DNA of 64,000 nucleotides. It comes from Neobacillus niacini. GTDB taxonomy: Bacteria > Bacillota > Bacilli > Bacillales > Cytobacillaceae. Shown piece after piece: positions 33,221 to 41,259 of this stretch. Both the position numbers and the translations under genes were made by a program. The notes beneath the pieces are model-generated. The model was not told where the DNA came from and ran no database searches. It was given only the letters and a program-made list of their open reading frames with translations. Within the stretch, counting starts at the first letter, position 1. Every line of letters starts with the position of its first letter. The stretch is taken from positions 1 through 64,000 of the forward strand of contig NZ_JAMBOX010000008.1 in NCBI RefSeq assembly GCF_023715785.1, written 5' to 3'.

Positions 33221-33309
33221 CAACATGTCGTTTTGGGCTTGATACATCCAAAACTCCTGAACTCGAAGATGCAGATGAGATCAAACGAAGAATTGATGAA
33301 GCCACTCAA
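33221..33309 (+). pseudogene. Fragment of a MetE/YxjG-like methionine synthase
   Basis: The plus strand reads HVVLGLI, then after a one-base deletion TSKTPELEDADEIKRRIDEA. This matches the C-terminal region of YxjG/YxjH-type cobalamin-independent methionine synthase relatives (GLxTSKxxELEDxExxKxRIDEA). Nothing else of the gene is present. Confidence 0.55.
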
Positions 33310-33590
33310 CCCCTTTCCTCTTCCATACCATTTATATATTTTTTAAAGCTTCTTCAATTGGTTGACCTCTTTAGTGATAAATCTTTGTTCTCAAAAATAA
33401 AATAATCTCTATTTTTTTGACCACTTAGCATGCTCATAAACGAAAAGCCATATGTTGCATAATTATTGATTCCCGCTGTTCCCTTTGGAATCTTGTTTGC
33501 AATTTCTTTTATTGATTGCCAGTAAAATCACGTTTTAAGTTTAAGCATTTCTATTGCCAATTTATCTCGAACTCAAGGTAATTATATTGA

Positions 33591-34145
33591 GTTCAAAATA
33601 AAATTATCGTTGGTAGTCTTCGTAAAAATTCCTACTCAAAACAGGTTGCTAATAACGTAGCACCTTTATTCCCAGAGGGATATGTAACAGAGTTTGTTGA
33701 AATTGGCAACCTACCATTATTTAACCAAGATTTTGAAGGAGACCTAGGAACTCCTGCAGAATATACTGCATTCCGCAATACAATCAAAGAATTAGACGCA
33801 GTATTATTTGTAACACCTGAATATAACCGTTCGATCCCTGCTGTATTAAAAAATGCACTTGATGTAGCATCTCGCCCTTATGGAGAAAGTGTTTGGAATG
33901 GAAAGCCTGCAGCAATCATTAGCCAATCTCCAGGTGCGCTTGCAGGATTCGGTTCAAACCATCACTTGCGTCAGGTACTTTCATTTTTAAATATGCCCGT
34001 TGTTCAACAACCGGAAGCATATATTGGTTCTGTACATGAATTATTAGATGAAAATGGTAAGCTGAATGAAGGAACAGTAGAATTCCTACAAGGTTTCGTT
34101 AATGAATTCGTTGAATTAATCAAGAAATATCATTTATTTAAATAA
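33591..34145 (+). pseudogene. NADPH-dependent FMN reductase lacking a start codon
   Basis: A 184-codon frame encodes a flavodoxin-like reductase: IIVGSLRKNSYSKQVAN (FMN phosphate loop), VTPEYNRSIPAVLKNALD and PGALAGFGSNHHLRQVL are all intact. The length is normal. However, the frame begins right after TGA 33588-33590, with GTT CAA AAT AAA ATT, and no ATG, GTG or TTG occurs near the N-terminus. Either the start was lost (the upstream 1 kb is decayed) or a rare ATT start is used. Codon use and conservation look fresh, so the loss would be recent. A terminator follows at 34238. Confidence 0.8.
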
Positions 34146-34237
34146 TCCATTAACCGACCAACTAAACCTAAGCAAAAACACCAAAGTACCTTCAACCAAG
34201 TCTCCTAAACTGACTACACCTCACCTTCCTACTATAA

Positions 34238-34272
34238 AGAAAAGTGTCGAGACCATCTCGACACTTTCCTTA
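34238..34272. terminator. Bidirectional terminator
   Basis: AAAGTGTCGAGA and TCTCGACACTTT pair around a 3-base loop, with TTTCC after it and AAAG before it. It separates the converging FMN-reductase relic and the amine oxidase gene. Confidence 0.8.
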
Positions 34273-34311
34273 TGACCAAATAATTAAAATACCCGAATGG
34301 CCAAAGAGAAA

Positions 34312-35481
34312 TCAATACTTCTTTAACTCCCGCCCCAAATTAGGCTCTGCCTCCGAAAATCTCCCAATCCGAAAATGAGAAAGATCGAACTTTACCTTTT
34401 TCCCTAAAGTCATATTGGCTAATATTTCTCCAAACACGCTTCCAAACTTAAAGCCATGTCCTGAAAAACCGCCCGCAATGGCTACATGTGGGTAATCGGG
34501 ATGAAAATCGATGATAAAATCTTCATCTGGCGTTCGGGTAAACAGACAAACCTTTCCTGCCTTTAGTTTACCGGCTGCATCTGGCATATAGGCTTGGACA
34601 AAAGACCTTAATTCGCCCTCATCCTCCTTATAAATGCCAAAGCTTCGGTCCACTTGGTCGGGATCAATATTCTGCCCTCCATCCATCCGTCCCACCTTAA
34701 CACCGCTCCCATCTATAGAAGGAAAACCATAGAACATTTGGTTTGGCACTACGTAGTAAAACCCCGGGAATTGATACTGATTATATTTTCCCTCATCTGC
34801 CTCAAACCAAGCCACCGTTTTTCTTACAGGCGTCAATGGAATATTTAATGAGTTCAATAGTTTGCCTGTCCAAGCTCCTGCCGTAACGATACATTTGTCA
34901 GCATAAACCCGATCATTTGCTGTTTCCACTATTACTCCATTAGGTTGGAAACCAATAGTATTCACCCTGGTATTGGTCCATAACTCAGCGTTTTCGGACA
35001 ACGCAAGCTTGCGGAACGCTCCAATACACTTTTCGCTCAATAGGACACCAGAGGAAGATTCAAAACAGCCGATATACCCTTCAGGCACCTCAAAGCCAGG
35101 CCAGCGCTGTTTTACACCGTTGGAATCCATCCATTCAAGCGGCAGATTATAGGTTTTTGCGCTCTTTACAACCTCCTGGATAAACGGAGAATCCTCTGGC
35201 CCTATTCCTAGAATTCCTGTTTTCAGGAATAATGTTTCTTCTGCTTCCTGTTGAAGTTCCTCCCATAACTGCTGCGCCCGGAGTACCATTGGAACATATT
35301 GTTCTCCTTCACCGTATGCATGGCGGATAATCCTTGTATCTCCATGGTGGCTTCCATTCGAATGGGGAGGGTCAAAGGAATCAATGAGTAACGTTTTTAC
35401 CCCCTGCTTGGCTAAAAAATACCCTGCCGCCATTCCCGCAGTACCTGCTCCAACGACAACACAATCGTATTGTTTCTTCAA
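34312..35481 (-). CDS. Monomeric sarcosine oxidase / N-methyltryptophan oxidase family FAD enzyme
   Basis: This 389-residue FAD-dependent amine oxidase has the dinucleotide motif VVGAGTAGMAAGYFLA at the N-terminus, HHGDTRIIRHAYGEGEQY (the substrate-side region typical of MTOX/SoxA) and GFSGHGFKFGSVFGE near the end. It probably demethylates an N-methyl amino acid to amino acid, formaldehyde and H2O2. The frame opens at 35508, but GAGGTG lies inside it; TTG 35481 is chosen and gives the usual family length. It is the last gene of the TRAP transporter cluster, so its substrate is probably what the transporter imports. Confidence 0.87.
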   Translation of the reverse strand: MKKQYDCVVVGAGTAGMAAGYFLAKQGVKTLLIDSFDPPHSNGSHHGDTRIIRHAYGEGEQYVPMVLRAQQLWEELQQEAEETLFLKTGILGIGPEDSPFIQEVVKSAKTYNLPLEWMDSNGVKQRWPGFEVPEGYIGCFESSSGVLLSEKCIGAFRKLALSENAELWTNTRVNTIGFQPNGVIVETANDRVYADKCIVTAGAWTGKLLNSLNIPLTPVRKTVAWFEADEGKYNQYQFPGFYYVVPNQMFYGFPSIDGSGVKVGRMDGGQNIDPDQVDRSFGIYKEDEGELRSFVQAYMPDAAGKLKAGKVCLFTRTPDEDFIIDFHPDYPHVAIAGGFSGHGFKFGSVFGEILANMTLGKKVKFDLSHFRIGRFSEAEPNLGRELKKY

Positions 35482-35514
35482 TAATGACACCTCATTTTTG
35501 TTTATCAAAATAAT

Positions 35515-36816
35515 CTATTTGCCCAGAATCAATTCAGGCAGATATAACACTATTTCAGGTAAATAGGTTGTTAAAATTAAGGTAGGGAGCCAGGCAAATA
35601 AAATCATAATCATGGTTGGTTTAAGCATTTCATTGATGGGCGTTTTTCCAATCCTTCCTCCTAGGTATAATAAGGGAGCGGTTGGCGGAGTAATATTGCC
35701 CATCCCCAAATTGACGGCAACAATCGCGGCAAAATGAATCGGATCTACCCCTAAGTTTGTGACAACCGGCAATAAAACTGGTGTGGATAGTAATACGGCA
35801 CTTACATCATCCATCAGCATGCCGATGATCACCATAAACAGATTAATCAAGATTAACAATACATATTTATTTTCTGAGATAGAAAATAAAAAACTCGTAA
35901 TCTGGCCTGGCAAATCCTCCATAATGTACAATCGGCTCAATATCATAACCGCATACAGCATCACCATGATGACACCTGTGGTGGTGGCGGTTTCGATTAA
36001 AATCTGTTTAAAGCTTTTTAAGTCCAACCCTTTATAGATAAAAAAACCCACTGGAATCGCATATAACACGGCAATTCCCGCTGCTTCGGTGGGAGTCATG
36101 ATTCCCCCGTAAATTCCCCCTAACACTAACAGAGGAAGGGCAAGGGCCGGAGTGGCGGAATAAGTCTTCTTCCCTAAACTTTTCGCAAACATATTAAAAT
36201 CAATGGATTCCTGTTGTGGCTTGATGGCATCGTTCTTTTTCGCATAAAATGTATTAATGATGATTAATAGAGTAAGTAAAATAACCCCGGGGACCACCGT
36301 TGCCAAAAAGCTCGCCAGAACGGACTGGCCGCCAATCCAGGCGAAAAGAATCATAATCGCGCTTGGAGGAATTAGCATCCCAAGGACAGATGAATTTGAA
36401 ATTAGCGCGGATGCGTAGCCTCTTGAATACCCGGCTTCTTTTAAACGAGGCAGTATAATCGTGCCGATGCAGGTAAGCGTTGCTGCTGCACTTCCAGTAA
36501 TCGAGCCGAATACAGCACAGGATACCACGGCTACAGCACCCAAACCTCCTTTAATTTTTCCAACAAACACTTCAACAAGGTCTATTAGCTTTCCTGCAAT
36601 CCTGCCTTTTTCCATAATGCCGCCAGCCATAATAAACAAGGGGATGGCTAATAATACCGTTGTGCTCATTTGGCTAAATCCATATGGCAGCAGAAAACTA
36701 GGTTCATAGCCTTGGGCAAAGATCAGATAGACAACGGATGCAAAAAATGCAAAAGGCACGGGGATTCCTATAACCAAAGCAAGACACAGGATCAATAATG
36801 CAATAGAAATGACCAA
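35515..36816 (-). CDS. dctM: TRAP transporter large permease (DctM-like)
   Basis: This 433-residue membrane protein has about 12 hydrophobic segments and the family segments GGIMEKGRIAGKLID, GSITGSAAATLTCIG and LGMGNITPPTAPLLYLG. It is the ion-coupled translocation subunit of a tripartite ATP-independent periplasmic-type transporter. The start is TTG 36816 with GGGAGTG upstream. The small permease gene lies 27 bases upstream, and the binding-protein gene precedes that. TRAP systems are less common in Bacillaceae than in Proteobacteria. Substrate is unknown; flanking oxidases suggest an amino- or imino-acid. Confidence 0.92.
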   Translation of the reverse strand: MVISIALLILCLALVIGIPVPFAFFASVVYLIFAQGYEPSFLLPYGFSQMSTTVLLAIPLFIMAGGIMEKGRIAGKLIDLVEVFVGKIKGGLGAVAVVSCAVFGSITGSAAATLTCIGTIILPRLKEAGYSRGYASALISNSSVLGMLIPPSAIMILFAWIGGQSVLASFLATVVPGVILLTLLIIINTFYAKKNDAIKPQQESIDFNMFAKSLGKKTYSATPALALPLLVLGGIYGGIMTPTEAAGIAVLYAIPVGFFIYKGLDLKSFKQILIETATTTGVIMVMLYAVMILSRLYIMEDLPGQITSFLFSISENKYVLLILINLFMVIIGMLMDDVSAVLLSTPVLLPVVTNLGVDPIHFAAIVAVNLGMGNITPPTAPLLYLGGRIGKTPINEMLKPTMIMILFAWLPTLILTTYLPEIVLYLPELILGK

Positions 36817-36843
36817 GTTACCACTCCCTTCTCTAGCATTCGT

Positions 36844-37377
36844 TTATTTGTCAAAGCATGCTCGAATATCATTAATAAGGTGAACAATGGAGTAGAACGC
36901 CATCAAAATAAAGCCAAAGCAGATGGCACTCTTTGGAACGACTGAAGGGATTCCTAGGGTCGGCGATTTCCCGCCGCTTTCAAAGCTCCAGATAAAAAAC
37001 TGTACGGCCCACCAAGCAAAGATTAGACACAATACGGTTGTTATCAGTGACGTTGCTGCTTTAATCATTGATTTCGTCCGTTCATTCTTTACATAGGACG
37101 AAATAATATCAGCAGAAATATGGCTTCGCTCGTAACTCCCATATGCCCCGCCGGTAAAATAAAGCCAAAACGCAAAAATCACAATAATCTCTTCCATTCC
37201 AAATATATCGACTTTAAAAACATATCGAAAAATGGCTGTTATACTAATTCCAAGGACAATTAGAATACTCGTAAGGATAAGGATTGTCCTTTGAAGGCGT
37301 AATAAGCCAGTCCAAATCATACCCATCCAGGTTTTATTCAATTTTAGATTGTGGTCCTGTTTCACGTCTGGAGACAA
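36844..37377 (-). CDS. dctQ: TRAP transporter small permease (DctQ-like)
   Basis: This 177-residue protein has four hydrophobic segments (about residues 28-50, 64-82, 105-125, 150-170), the DctQ topology. The stretch MEEIIVIFAFWLYFTGGAYG is typical of the family's second helix region. It pairs with the large permease encoded 27 bases downstream. The likely start is TTG 37377 with GGAG 9 bases upstream. Confidence 0.88.
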   Translation of the reverse strand: MSPDVKQDHNLKLNKTWMGMIWTGLLRLQRTILILTSILIVLGISITAIFRYVFKVDIFGMEEIIVIFAFWLYFTGGAYGSYERSHISADIISSYVKNERTKSMIKAATSLITTVLCLIFAWWAVQFFIWSFESGGKSPTLGIPSVVPKSAICFGFILMAFYSIVHLINDIRACFDK

Positions 37378-37465
37378 TGGATCATTCTCCTTTCACCTAT
37401 TTAATAAGGAACAGGGGTGGCAGAGAGAGCCAAACCCTTCACTTCCACCCTTTGCCCCCTTTATT

Positions 37466-38488
37466 CTATTGTTCAGCACTTAATCCTTTAACGATATCTT
37501 CGCCTAAACGATCCTTTAATTTTGGCCATGTTGTTTTTCTAGTAAACTCGGCGAATTTCTTTAAATCCTTATCACTAAAGGTAATGACTTTAACCCCTGC
37601 TTCTTTCAATTTTTCCATATATTCTTTGTCGTCCTTTTCAGCCGCATCGACACTTCTTTGCCCTAATGCGCTGGCAGCATCTTGAATAATCCTTTGGTCC
37701 TCCGAACTCATTTTTTTCCACAGGTCCAGATTCATGACTAATGATGTATTTTCAAAGAAGTTATTATATTGGTAGTAATATTTAATAACATCCCTTACTT
37801 CGGTATAGTTTGCAGATGGCGGGCCGCCGACCCATCCCTCTGCCACTCCGGTTTGAAGGGCTTGATAAAGTTCAGCAAATGGAACGGCAACGGTCCTAAA
37901 GCCTAAATCCTCTGCATTTCCCCTAAACACATCAATAGGCGGCACCCGAATTAATAACCCTTTATCAGCACCCGGTTCCGTTGGGTTTTTAATTTCTTTT
38001 GTGGTACCAATCCCGCCAAACCCTTCCACATGGAATGAAAGAAATTTTACACCTAATTTTTCATGCAGCTTTACATTCGTGTTATAGATAAACGATCCGG
38101 GCTTGAACAATTCCTTCGCTTTCTCATAATTCTCAGCAAGATAATGCACATAGTTAACTTCTAATTTCGGCTCAAATTCGCTTGGGACAGAGATGAGCGC
38201 CATATCAATCGTGCCTCTCATAACCTCCTCGTAAACAAGCGTATAATCACCTAACTGATTAGCTGGGTAGACTTTTACCTCAATTCTCCCTTTACTTGCT
38301 TTTTCCACTTCATCCTTGAACTTCATTAAATTTTTTGTGTTAGGATGCTCTAATGGATATTGACCTCCAACCTTTAAGGTAATCTTTTTGCTTGAATCAC
38401 CATTTTCATTCGATCCGCTCTTCGTTCCTCCACAGCCTGTAATGATTAATATGAAAGCTAAAAACACCGGAAGCAATTTTTTAAACAA
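37466..38488 (-). CDS. dctP: TRAP transporter substrate-binding lipoprotein (DctP-like)
   Basis: This 340-residue protein begins with a lipoprotein signal (LIITGCGG, Cys19) and continues as a DctP-type solute receptor: VGGQYPLEHPNTKNLMKFKD, the GRIEVKVYPANQLGD motif, and LQTGVAEGWVGGP. It captures the substrate outside the membrane and hands it to DctQM. In this family an Arg near residue 180 usually binds a carboxylate (here LIRVPPIDVFRG), so the ligand is probably an organic acid. Start is TTG 38488 with a GGGGGGA ribosome site. Confidence 0.9.
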   Translation of the reverse strand: MFKKLLPVFLAFILIITGCGGTKSGSNENGDSSKKITLKVGGQYPLEHPNTKNLMKFKDEVEKASKGRIEVKVYPANQLGDYTLVYEEVMRGTIDMALISVPSEFEPKLEVNYVHYLAENYEKAKELFKPGSFIYNTNVKLHEKLGVKFLSFHVEGFGGIGTTKEIKNPTEPGADKGLLIRVPPIDVFRGNAEDLGFRTVAVPFAELYQALQTGVAEGWVGGPPSANYTEVRDVIKYYYQYNNFFENTSLVMNLDLWKKMSSEDQRIIQDAASALGQRSVDAAEKDDKEYMEKLKEAGVKVITFSDKDLKKFAEFTRKTTWPKLKDRLGEDIVKGLSAEQ

Positions 38489-38527
38489 AAGCTATCCCCC
38501 CTCAGATTTTAAAAAAATCATTCTTCT

Positions 38528-39790
38528 TTATGTTTGATTCGCTGCTGGCAAGGAAAACCTTTCAGGTGAAAAAGGCGTCAGGTTTATTGGCGACTGGGAG
38601 TCGTAGATTAAATTGGCCATGATAACACCGGTTGCTAGACTCATAGAAATTCCGCTCATGGCATGTCCAGAAGCAACATATAGATTGTTGAAGGTTGGAA
38701 CAGGACCTAGAATCGGCAAACCGTCAGGAGTCATTGGCCTCATACCCACCCAAACCTTTTTACTGCCGGTTATAGAGGTTTTCAGATATTTTGAAACGGA
38801 TTTCTCCAGACTGCTGATTCTTTTCGTATTCATGCTAGTGTTAATTCCAGAGAGTTCCATTGTGCCTCCAATACGGATTGCATCGTGAAATGGACTTAGC
38901 CCTACTTTTGAATCTCCTAGATAAAGCGGATGATTAAGAGTGGTCGATGGATTGGAAATGGTAATGCTGTATCCTTTACCGGCTGTCATAGGAATATTTA
39001 AATCTAGATTTTTTAAAAGCTGATGGGTCCATACTCCTGTTGTCAGTAAAAATTGATCCCCTTCCAATACTTCATGATTGATACGTATCCCGGTCATTTT
39101 GCCTTCCTGAAGGATAAAGTCCGTGACCTCGCAATTGGTCTTTACTTCCACTCCATTCTCTACTAGCCACTTACACAATCCTTTACTCAAGGATTTTGGC
39201 CGGACATGCCGTTCAGCCGGGAGATATAAGCCCCCTGCAATGGAAGTAGATAAAGCCGGTTCCATATCCAATACTTCGGACCTTGTTTTGATTTCTGGCA
39301 AAGGCAGGCCGATTTTCGCTGCCTTTTGTAGCTCATGAAACTTTTCTTCCACCATTTTTTCTTTTAGAAAAACAAATAACAGCCCTTTGCGGTGCATTTC
39401 AAATTGAACCTGTTTTTCCCGTTCAAGCTCATCAAACAGCTTGAACGTTTCCCTGCTTAACAATAGTCCAGCATCATAACCCTTTTCAAATGCAGCTTCA
39501 TTACAATTCCTCCAAAATTGGTATAACCAAGGAAATAACGAAGGTACAATCGTAGGTTTTATGTAGAGTGGACTATCTGGGCTCAGCATCCATTTTAGTG
39601 TTGTCTTCACAAGTCCAGGAGCCGGTACGGGTTCCGATAAAGTAGGACAAATCCAGCCCATATTTCCTCTTGAGCAAGCAGCCCCTGGCTCTCCCTTTTC
39701 CATTACAACCACTTCACAGCCCTTTTTTCTTAAATAATAGGCACTGGCTAGCCCAATAATCCCCCCACCAATGACAATAACTTTGGACAT
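38528..39790 (-). CDS. FAD-dependent oxidoreductase, DadA/D-amino-acid dehydrogenase-like
   Basis: This 420-residue enzyme of the DAO family has VIGGGIIGLASAYYLRKKG (FAD site), CSRGNMGWICP, and VASGHAMSGISMSLATG at the C-terminus. It resembles DadA and related D-amino-acid or imino-acid dehydrogenases. It is the first gene of the cluster with DctPQM and the SoxA-like oxidase, suggesting two oxidative steps on an imported amino or N-methylamino acid. GGGGGA precedes ATG 39790. Confidence 0.87.
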   Translation of the reverse strand: MSKVIVIGGGIIGLASAYYLRKKGCEVVVMEKGEPGAACSRGNMGWICPTLSEPVPAPGLVKTTLKWMLSPDSPLYIKPTIVPSLFPWLYQFWRNCNEAAFEKGYDAGLLLSRETFKLFDELEREKQVQFEMHRKGLLFVFLKEKMVEEKFHELQKAAKIGLPLPEIKTRSEVLDMEPALSTSIAGGLYLPAERHVRPKSLSKGLCKWLVENGVEVKTNCEVTDFILQEGKMTGIRINHEVLEGDQFLLTTGVWTHQLLKNLDLNIPMTAGKGYSITISNPSTTLNHPLYLGDSKVGLSPFHDAIRIGGTMELSGINTSMNTKRISSLEKSVSKYLKTSITGSKKVWVGMRPMTPDGLPILGPVPTFNNLYVASGHAMSGISMSLATGVIMANLIYDSQSPINLTPFSPERFSLPAANQT

Positions 39791-40136
39791 TCAATCCCCC
39801 TTTATTCTTTTTTAAGGTTTGTACTTTAATGTATTAAGCAAATTAGAGAAAAATTCCTGAAAACAGGAAAAGCACGGTGTTTATTTGGGGAATATAGTAA
39901 AAAAGGATGCAAAATTAATTCGAGAATTAACGGGGGAACTGGATTTCAAACGAGCAAAATTGATCATTTAACTAAAGAATGGGCGCGTTTATTCGCAGCA
40001 CCAAAATCTAGTAGACTATTGTTTGAACTGCTTAAGAACCTCTGAAAGAAAGAAGATAAATGTAGAAAAAGATACGGTGATGATTAGTGAGGATGGCCAT
40101 GCTTGGGTTATTTATCAAAAAGAAATTTAGATAAGA
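39791..40136. other. Intergenic region with an unrecognised gene remnant
   Basis: The plus strand near 40056-40130 reads KKINVEKDTVMISEDGHAWV then IYQKEI and a stop, looking like the end of a lost gene. Shorter open stretches at 39920-40048 are in other frames. No start codon or ribosome site supports expression. Confidence 0.4.
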
Positions 40137-40200
40137 ATGCCTGTCACCACCCTAATAATGTCGAGAACAAACCGACAAATTACGGGTAGTGACAGGCACT
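40137..40200. repeat. ~65-bp nested palindromic intergenic element, copy 4
   Basis: ATGCCTGTCACCACCC and GGGTAGTGACAGGCACT form the outer stem; TGTCG and CGACA form a perfect inner stem around AGAACAAAC. It lies 12 bases beyond the stop of the minus-strand acetate transporter gene. Confidence 0.8.
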
Positions 40201-40211
40201 CGCTTTAAAAA

Positions 40212-40847
40212 CTATATAACTTTTCTCATTTCTAAGTTATTTCCTAAACGCTCTTGTACTTTCCTTTCACCAATTGGTAAAAGGGTTTTGTCATATAATT
40301 CATTTAGCACTTGTGCCATTGCCGCATAGATGGCTGTAAAACCGCAAAGAATCCCTTCATATCCAGCTATAGTTAAAATCAAGCTAGAGCCTGTGAAATT
40401 TGCAATGGCCAATAAGAAAAATAGAATCGTAAGTGTTCCAAAAACAACTTGAAGGGCCGCATTAATACGCAACGTTCCGATAAACATGAATAACGTAAAA
40501 AGTCCCCACATAAATAAATAGGCGGACATTGATAAAGAATTAGCTGCTTCACCATAGCCCATTAATGGAATCATGTTTAAGGCAACCAATGATAACCAGA
40601 AAAAACCATAGGACGTAAACGCTGTTGTTCCAAATGTATTATTTTTCTTGAATTCCATGATGCCCGCAATAACTTGTGCTAATCCACCATAGAATATTCC
40701 CATTCCTAAAATCATGGCATTCAATTCAAAGAAACCTGCATTATGAATGTTCAGCAAGATTGTTGTCATACCAAATCCCATTAAACCAAGTGGAGCAGGG
40801 TTTGCTGTTATTTCTTTGATGTTTGTAACTGTCTTTTCCTTTTCCAA
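40212..40847 (-). CDS. Acetate uptake transporter, GPR1/FUN34/YaaH (SatP) family
   Basis: This protein of about 211 residues has six membrane helices and the family signature [11 protein letters not shown] at its N-terminus; [11 protein letters not shown] and the FxG-rich helices are also typical. It moves acetate or succinate into the cell. The frame opens at 40904, but TTG 40847 has GGAG upstream at good spacing and is preferred. A consensus promoter lies at 40894-40923. It has no operon partner. Confidence 0.9.
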   Translation of the reverse strand: MEKEKTVTNIKEITANPAPLGLMGFGMTTILLNIHNAGFFELNAMILGMGIFYGGLAQVIAGIMEFKKNNTFGTTAFTSYGFFWLSLVALNMIPLMGYGEAANSLSMSAYLFMWGLFTLFMFIGTLRINAALQVVFGTLTILFFLLAIANFTGSSLILTIAGYEGILCGFTAIYAAMAQVLNELYDKTLLPIGERKVQERLGNNLEMRKVI

Positions 40848-40893
40848 TATAGTCACTCCAAATTGATATACTAGTATACACACACTAGGTTGT

Positions 40894-40923
40894 ATTATAG
40901 GCACGGCGATTCTGTCATGTCAA
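40894..40923 (-). promoter_or_regulatory. Sigma-A promoter of acetate transporter gene
   Basis: On the minus strand, TTGACA (40918-40923) and TATAAT (40894-40899) are 18 bases apart. A palindrome TATACTAGTATA (about 40867-40878) lies just downstream, where a repressor could bind. Confidence 0.75.
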
Positions 40924-40989
40924 CTGTACTTTTCTTCCAAAATATCGCTGAAACTTGTAGGTTTTCTATTCATTTCAGGTTAAATACGT

Positions 40990-41108
40990 AACCCCACCAT
41001 GTTACGCACTCTACATGTGCAGAGTGTATGTGGTAACACAAGGTGCTGGTGGGTTTAATTATATATAGGCTCGGTTCCTATTTTAGTGCGAATCGAGCCT
41101 ATTTTTTT
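40990..41108 (+). ncRNA. Candidate structured RNA with its own terminator
   Basis: On the plus strand, AACCCCACCA (40990-40999) pairs with TGGTGGGTT (41047-41055). Inside this, TGTTAC (41000-41005) pairs with GTAACA (41033-41038) and CACTCT (41007-41012) pairs with AGAGTG (41021-41026). Nine bases later comes a terminator: ATAGGCTCG (41065-41073) / CGAGCCTAT (41094-41102) then TTTTTT. No gene on this strand follows for kilobases, so this would be a stand-alone RNA. No promoter could be fixed. Confidence 0.5.
41065..41108 (+). terminator. Rho-independent terminator, plus strand
   Basis: A 9-bp perfect stem ATAGGCTCG / CGAGCCTAT is followed by seven T. It has no annotated gene upstream on the plus strand, apart from the structured region at 40990-41055. 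Confidence 0.75.
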
Positions 41109-41259
41109 ATATATACGAATGGTGCTTATTCAACTGGAGCACATTTATCTTTTACTTTGTCTCAAGGCTCCTATAGTGTTCTTTCAACATCTCTTTCTCC
41201 GGAAGTACACCCCAATACGGAATAAGTAATCTTTTTTAACTCACAAATCTATCTAATAA

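Larger units (their letters stand above)
32531..33590. other. Decayed region with fragments of several genes
   Basis: No intact gene is visible over about 1 kb. Recognisable debris includes a minus-strand tail (32840-32915), a frameshifted minus-strand gene (32927-33217), a plus-strand MetE/YxjG-like fragment (33221-33309) and a minus-strand segment around 33350-33530 reading IPKGTAGINNYATYGFSFMS. The mixture of orientations and frames indicates an accumulation of deletions. Confidence 0.6.

Noticed and set aside
41043-41225. 60-codon plus-strand frame running through the terminator at 41065-41108
   Set aside because: It starts inside a structured region and crosses a rho-independent terminator; no ribosome site.
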